Assembly: GCA_947630015.1 (NCBI GenBank)
Contig: CANRFY010000014.1
Span: 1-53,347, forward strand
Length of the DNA stretch: 53,347 nt
Source: an uncultured Clostridia bacterium
GTDB taxonomy: Bacteria > Bacillota > Clostridia > Oscillospirales > CAG-272
Reading direction: 5' to 3'
Below are positions 50,720-53,347 of the stretch, piece after piece. Each line of letters starts with the position of its first letter. Within the stretch, counting starts at the first letter, position 1. Position numbers and translations under genes: made by a program. Below the pieces are notes generated by a model. That model saw only the letters and a program-made list of their open reading frames with translations, was not told the DNA's origin and ran no database searches.

Positions 50720-51319
50720 TTAAATTTCCCGACGCCCTTCGAGCGCGCGGTTTAGCGTCACCTCGTCGGCGTATTCGAGATCGCCGCCGACGGGGATGCC
50801 GTATGCGAGACGCGACGTCTTTATGCCGAGCGGCGAAATCAGCTTCGATATGTACATCGCCGTCGTTTCGCCCTCGACGTTCGGGTTCGTCGCGATTATG
50901 ACCTCGCGGACGGAACCGTCCGCAACGCGGCGCATCAGCATATCGATCGTGAGATCGGACGGCGATATGCCCGCCATAGGCGAGATCACGCCGCCAAGCA
51001 CATGGTACAGCCCCGTGTATTCGCGCACGCGTTCGAGCGCGACGACGTCGCGCGAATCCTCGACGACGCAGATGACGGAGCGGTCGCGATCCTCGTCGGC
51101 GCAGATCGCGCATATATCGGAATCTGTCATGTTGCCGCATATGGGACACATACGGATGCTCGATTTAGCGTCCGTGATCGCGTCCGCGAACGCGCGCGCG
51201 TCGTCCTCCGAAAGCTCGAGTACGGCGAACGCCATTCGTATCGCCGATTTTTTCCCGACGCCCGGCAGCCGCCGGAACTGCTCCGCCAGACGTTCTATCG
51301 GTTCGATATAGAGCGACAT
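50720..51319 (-). CDS. recR: Recombination mediator RecR
   Basis: 199 residues. A helix-hairpin-helix starts at RLPGVGKKSAIRMAF, the zinc finger is CPICGNMTDSDICAIC, and a Toprim domain follows with VVEDSRDVVALE and ATNPNVEGETTA. The C-terminal Walker-like end LAYGIPVGGDLEYADEVTL is complete. It loads RecA at gaps with RecF/RecO. Its ATG shares one base with the ybaB stop (TGATG), so the genes are translationally coupled. Confidence 0.97.
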   Translation of the reverse strand: MSLYIEPIERLAEQFRRLPGVGKKSAIRMAFAVLELSEDDARAFADAITDAKSSIRMCPICGNMTDSDICAICADEDRDRSVICVVEDSRDVVALERVREYTGLYHVLGGVISPMAGISPSDLTIDMLMRRVADGSVREVIIATNPNVEGETTAMYISKLISPLGIKTSRLAYGIPVGGDLEYADEVTLNRALEGRREI

Positions 51320-51663
51320 CAGAACATACCGGGCAGGGAAATGCTGCCTGTGATCTTCTGCATCTCGGAGGCGTTCGTCTCGTCGACCTGCTTGATCGCC
51401 TGATTGACTGCCGCAGTGATGATGTCGGCAAGCGTCTCGGGATCGTCGGGATCGATTATTTCGGGTGCGATCTCGAGCGAGGAGACGACCTTCTGACCGT
51501 TTATCTTCAGCTTTACCATGCCGCCGCCCGCCGATATTTCATATTCGCGCGCGTCGAGTTCGGCCTGTTTTTCCTCCATCTGCTCCTGCATCTTCTGAGC
51601 CTGACGGATCATTTGATTCATGTTGGCGGCGCCGCCGCCCGCGTTCGGTATCCTTGCTTTCAT
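51319..51663 (-). CDS. ybaB: YbaB/EbfC nucleoid-associated protein
   Basis: 114 residues. Coiled N-terminus with NMNQMIRQAQKMQEQMEEKQ, then the family core EISAGGGMVKLKINGQKVV and PEIIDPDDPETLADIITAAV. Binds DNA as a dimer. The dnaX-ybaB-recR order is conserved across bacteria and confirms all three assignments. Confidence 0.95.
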   Translation of the reverse strand: MKARIPNAGGGAANMNQMIRQAQKMQEQMEEKQAELDAREYEISAGGGMVKLKINGQKVVSSLEIAPEIIDPDDPETLADIITAAVNQAIKQVDETNASEMQKITGSISLPGMF

Positions 51664-51687
51664 TTTTATGTCCTTTCCGTATTGTTA

Positions 51688-53253
51688 TTACAGATTATCG
51701 AGATCGGCGCGCTCGCGGCCCGTCTTTGCTTGGGCGGTGACAACTTTGACCTCGCCGTCGGATACGATCCTATGCTCGAATATCGACAAAAGCTCCGTCA
51801 GCATCGTCTTGTTGTCGACGCATATGTTTTCGGTAAACGGATTGTCGCATTCAAGCTCGAAGCCGTCCTTTGTGCGGTATCCCTTGATGAACCGCCTGAA
51901 CCCTTCGATAAACGGATTTTTCTCGACTGCGCGCGAGATCAGCTCGCCGAAATACGGCAGCTCTTCACGTACAAAAGGCGCGTCGGCGTCGTCGCCGGCG
52001 GCGATCACGGCGTCCTTCGGAGGCTCGGGATCGGGCGATTTCGGCTTTTTATCAGGCTGCTTTTTTGATCGTTTTGCGATCATATCCGCACCGCCGCCAG
52101 CTTCAAGCAGCGCAAGCTTATCCTCGAGCGACGCGATCCGCGCCGACAGCGCGTCGGGATCGGAGGACAGCTCCGGCGAACACATACGGATGAGCGTCAT
52201 TTCGGCGCACAGCCGCTTGCTTTTTGATTTGCGCGCCATCTCGGCGGCGGCCGTATCAAGAAGTCTGCATTGATAGAGCAGCCCGTTCATATTGTATAAG
52301 GCCGACGCGTCGAGAAGCGCGCGCATCGACGACTCGGACAGATCGAGGAACCGCTCCGGCTCGCGCGCCGATTTTATGACGAGCATATCGCGATAGAACG
52401 ACGACAGCTCGTCCCAGAAGACGGAGATATCGCGTCCGGCAGCGGACAGCTCGCTCACGGTCGAAAATATTGCGTCGTAATCGCGCTCGGCGACGGCGCG
52501 CGCAGTCGATGCGACGCGTTCGTAGCCGAGACGGCCGAACACGTCGGCGACGAGCGCCTCGTCGATTTTCGTATGACGTCCCGCGCACAGCTCGAGATGC
52601 GATATCGCGTCCCTCATTCCGCCGTCCGCGATCCGCGCGATCTCCTCGAGCGCGCCGCGCGTGGCGTCGAAGCCCTCCGCCTCGGCGATAGTCGACAGCC
52701 TGTCGGCGATCACGGACGCCGTCAGCCTGTGAAATTCAAACCGCTGACAGCGCGATACGACCGTTTCGGGCAGCTTGTGAAGCTCAGTCGTTGCGAGGAT
52801 GAATATGACGTGCATCGGCGGTTCCTCGAGCGTTTTGAGCAGCGCGTTGAACGCGGACGGCGACAGCATATGGACCTCGTCGACGATATAAACGCGATAG
52901 CGCAGCTCCGCCGGCGTGAACATCACCTCGTCGCGTATGTCGCGTATGTTGTCGACGCCGTTGTTGCTCGCGGCGTCCATTTCCACGACGTCGACGGCGG
53001 AACCGGAAAGGATCGATCTGCACGAGCGGCATTCGTTGCACGGATTGCCGTTTACGGGATGCTCGCAGTTGACGGCGCGCGACAAAATTTTCGCGCACGA
53101 CGTTTTGCCGATCCCGCGCGGACCGGAGAACAGATACGCATGGCTCACAAGATTGTTCGCGACCTCGTACTTCAACGTCGAGGTTATATGCTGCTGACCT
53201 GCGATATCGTCAAAATCGCGGGAGCGCCATTTGCGGTATAGAGCGAGATGCAA
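51688..53253 (-). CDS. dnaX: DNA polymerase III subunit gamma/tau
   Basis: 521 residues from TTG 53253 (GAGGAAG 9 bases upstream; reads HLALYRKWR). Walker A is SGPRGIGKTSCAK (43-55), four zinc-finger Cys lie in CEHPVNGNPCNECRSC, Walker B/sensor 1 are VYIVDEVHML and ILATTE, and LLKTLEEPP is the SRC-adjacent helix. The C-terminal part after ~360 is a tau-like extension with an acidic/Lys-Pro linker. It forms the clamp-loader core. I see no internal frameshift signal that would make a separate gamma form. Confidence 0.97.
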   Translation of the reverse strand: MHLALYRKWRSRDFDDIAGQQHITSTLKYEVANNLVSHAYLFSGPRGIGKTSCAKILSRAVNCEHPVNGNPCNECRSCRSILSGSAVDVVEMDAASNNGVDNIRDIRDEVMFTPAELRYRVYIVDEVHMLSPSAFNALLKTLEEPPMHVIFILATTELHKLPETVVSRCQRFEFHRLTASVIADRLSTIAEAEGFDATRGALEEIARIADGGMRDAISHLELCAGRHTKIDEALVADVFGRLGYERVASTARAVAERDYDAIFSTVSELSAAGRDISVFWDELSSFYRDMLVIKSAREPERFLDLSESSMRALLDASALYNMNGLLYQCRLLDTAAAEMARKSKSKRLCAEMTLIRMCSPELSSDPDALSARIASLEDKLALLEAGGGADMIAKRSKKQPDKKPKSPDPEPPKDAVIAAGDDADAPFVREELPYFGELISRAVEKNPFIEGFRRFIKGYRTKDGFELECDNPFTENICVDNKTMLTELLSIFEHRIVSDGEVKVVTAQAKTGRERADLDNL

Positions 53254-53282
53254 CGCGTTTCACTTCCTCTTTTTTGTCTTGG

Positions 53283-53311
53283 ATTATAATATGAAGTGCA
53301 ACAAGTGAAAA
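53283..53311 (-). promoter_or_regulatory. dnaX promoter
   Basis: On the minus strand, TTTTCA (53306-53311), a 17-bp spacer and TATAAT (53283-53288), 29 bp before the TTG start of dnaX. The remaining 36 bp to the window end show nothing else. Confidence 0.55.
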
Positions 53312-53347
53312 AGATATAGCAACTCAGAGAGAAATCCTTTATAATGG

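Noticed and set aside
1..53347. CRISPR arrays, rRNA or tRNA genes
   Set aside because: No regularly spaced short repeats, no rRNA-like stretches and no cloverleaf with the usual T-loop were recognised by eye on either strand; a dedicated scan was not possible.

Overview
The window looks like a chromosome segment of a spore-forming Clostridia (Bacillota) bacterium, probably an uncultured gut relative of the Oscillospirales/Christensenellales. The evidence is the spoIIAA-spoIIAB-sigF operon, an intact sigK, and typical Clostridia gene orders: DUF512-der-plsY, efp followed by a CD1247-like gene, and dnaX-ybaB-recR. No rRNA, tRNA or CRISPR array was seen, and the genus cannot be read from the sequence.

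The window has two halves. From 1 to about 22,200 it is accessory DNA with mixed base composition, many broken genes and remnants of mobile elements. These are two fragments of large serine recombinases, a MobC fragment, and two very short XRE repressor genes that share an identical 27-bp 3' end. From secA (22,317) to the right end it is ordinary, GC-rich, evenly coded core chromosome. A 25-bp near-identical direct repeat (1388-1412 and 22186-22210) sits beside the left serine recombinase remnant and just upstream of the secA promoter, so it may mark the ends of an integrated island.

Region 1,860-9,700: a frameshifted surface esterase diverging from a TetR gene, then a second TetR gene diverging from a redox cluster. 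The cluster holds a flavodoxin lipoprotein, an SDR, two more flavodoxins, a DUF4405 membrane protein, a small 2[4Fe-4S] ferredoxin, a truncated DUF362 gene and an ArsP-type permease broken by a stop codon and by an insertion.

Region 10,777-22,077 is the most interesting. A tyrosine recombinase gene ends inside a 26-bp site that recurs in inverted orientation 281 bp further on (24 of 26 positions match). Between the two sites lies a strong promoter (TTGAAA, 17 bp, extended TATAAT) that points in this copy at a wall-polymer locus. That locus holds two CDP-glycerol-type polymerases, an IspD/TarI-like cytidylyltransferase, a nucleotide-sugar epimerase, a frameshifted radical SAM gene, a frameshifted pyruvyltransferase and an ABC exporter. 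I read it as an invertible ON/OFF promoter for a teichoic-acid-like surface polymer, switched by the adjacent recombinase. The locus ends with an unusual protein of four Cys-ribbon repeats plus an AP2-like domain.

Region 22,252-53,347 (core): secA; two membrane proteins; a third membrane protein; an M14 peptidase; an esterase; a secreted PL11 rhamnogalacturonan lyase (pectin use); a heterodimeric ABC exporter; the spoIIA operon; two small proteins; sigK; DUF512; an anchored acidic protein; der; plsY; a methyltransferase gene with one in-frame stop; a ROK-type repressor; a YqeG-type phosphatase; an M24 aminopeptidase; efp; an Asp/Cys-rich zinc-ribbon protein; a nucleoside phosphorylase; a GNAT; a TIGR04076 protein; and recR-ybaB-dnaX on the reverse strand.
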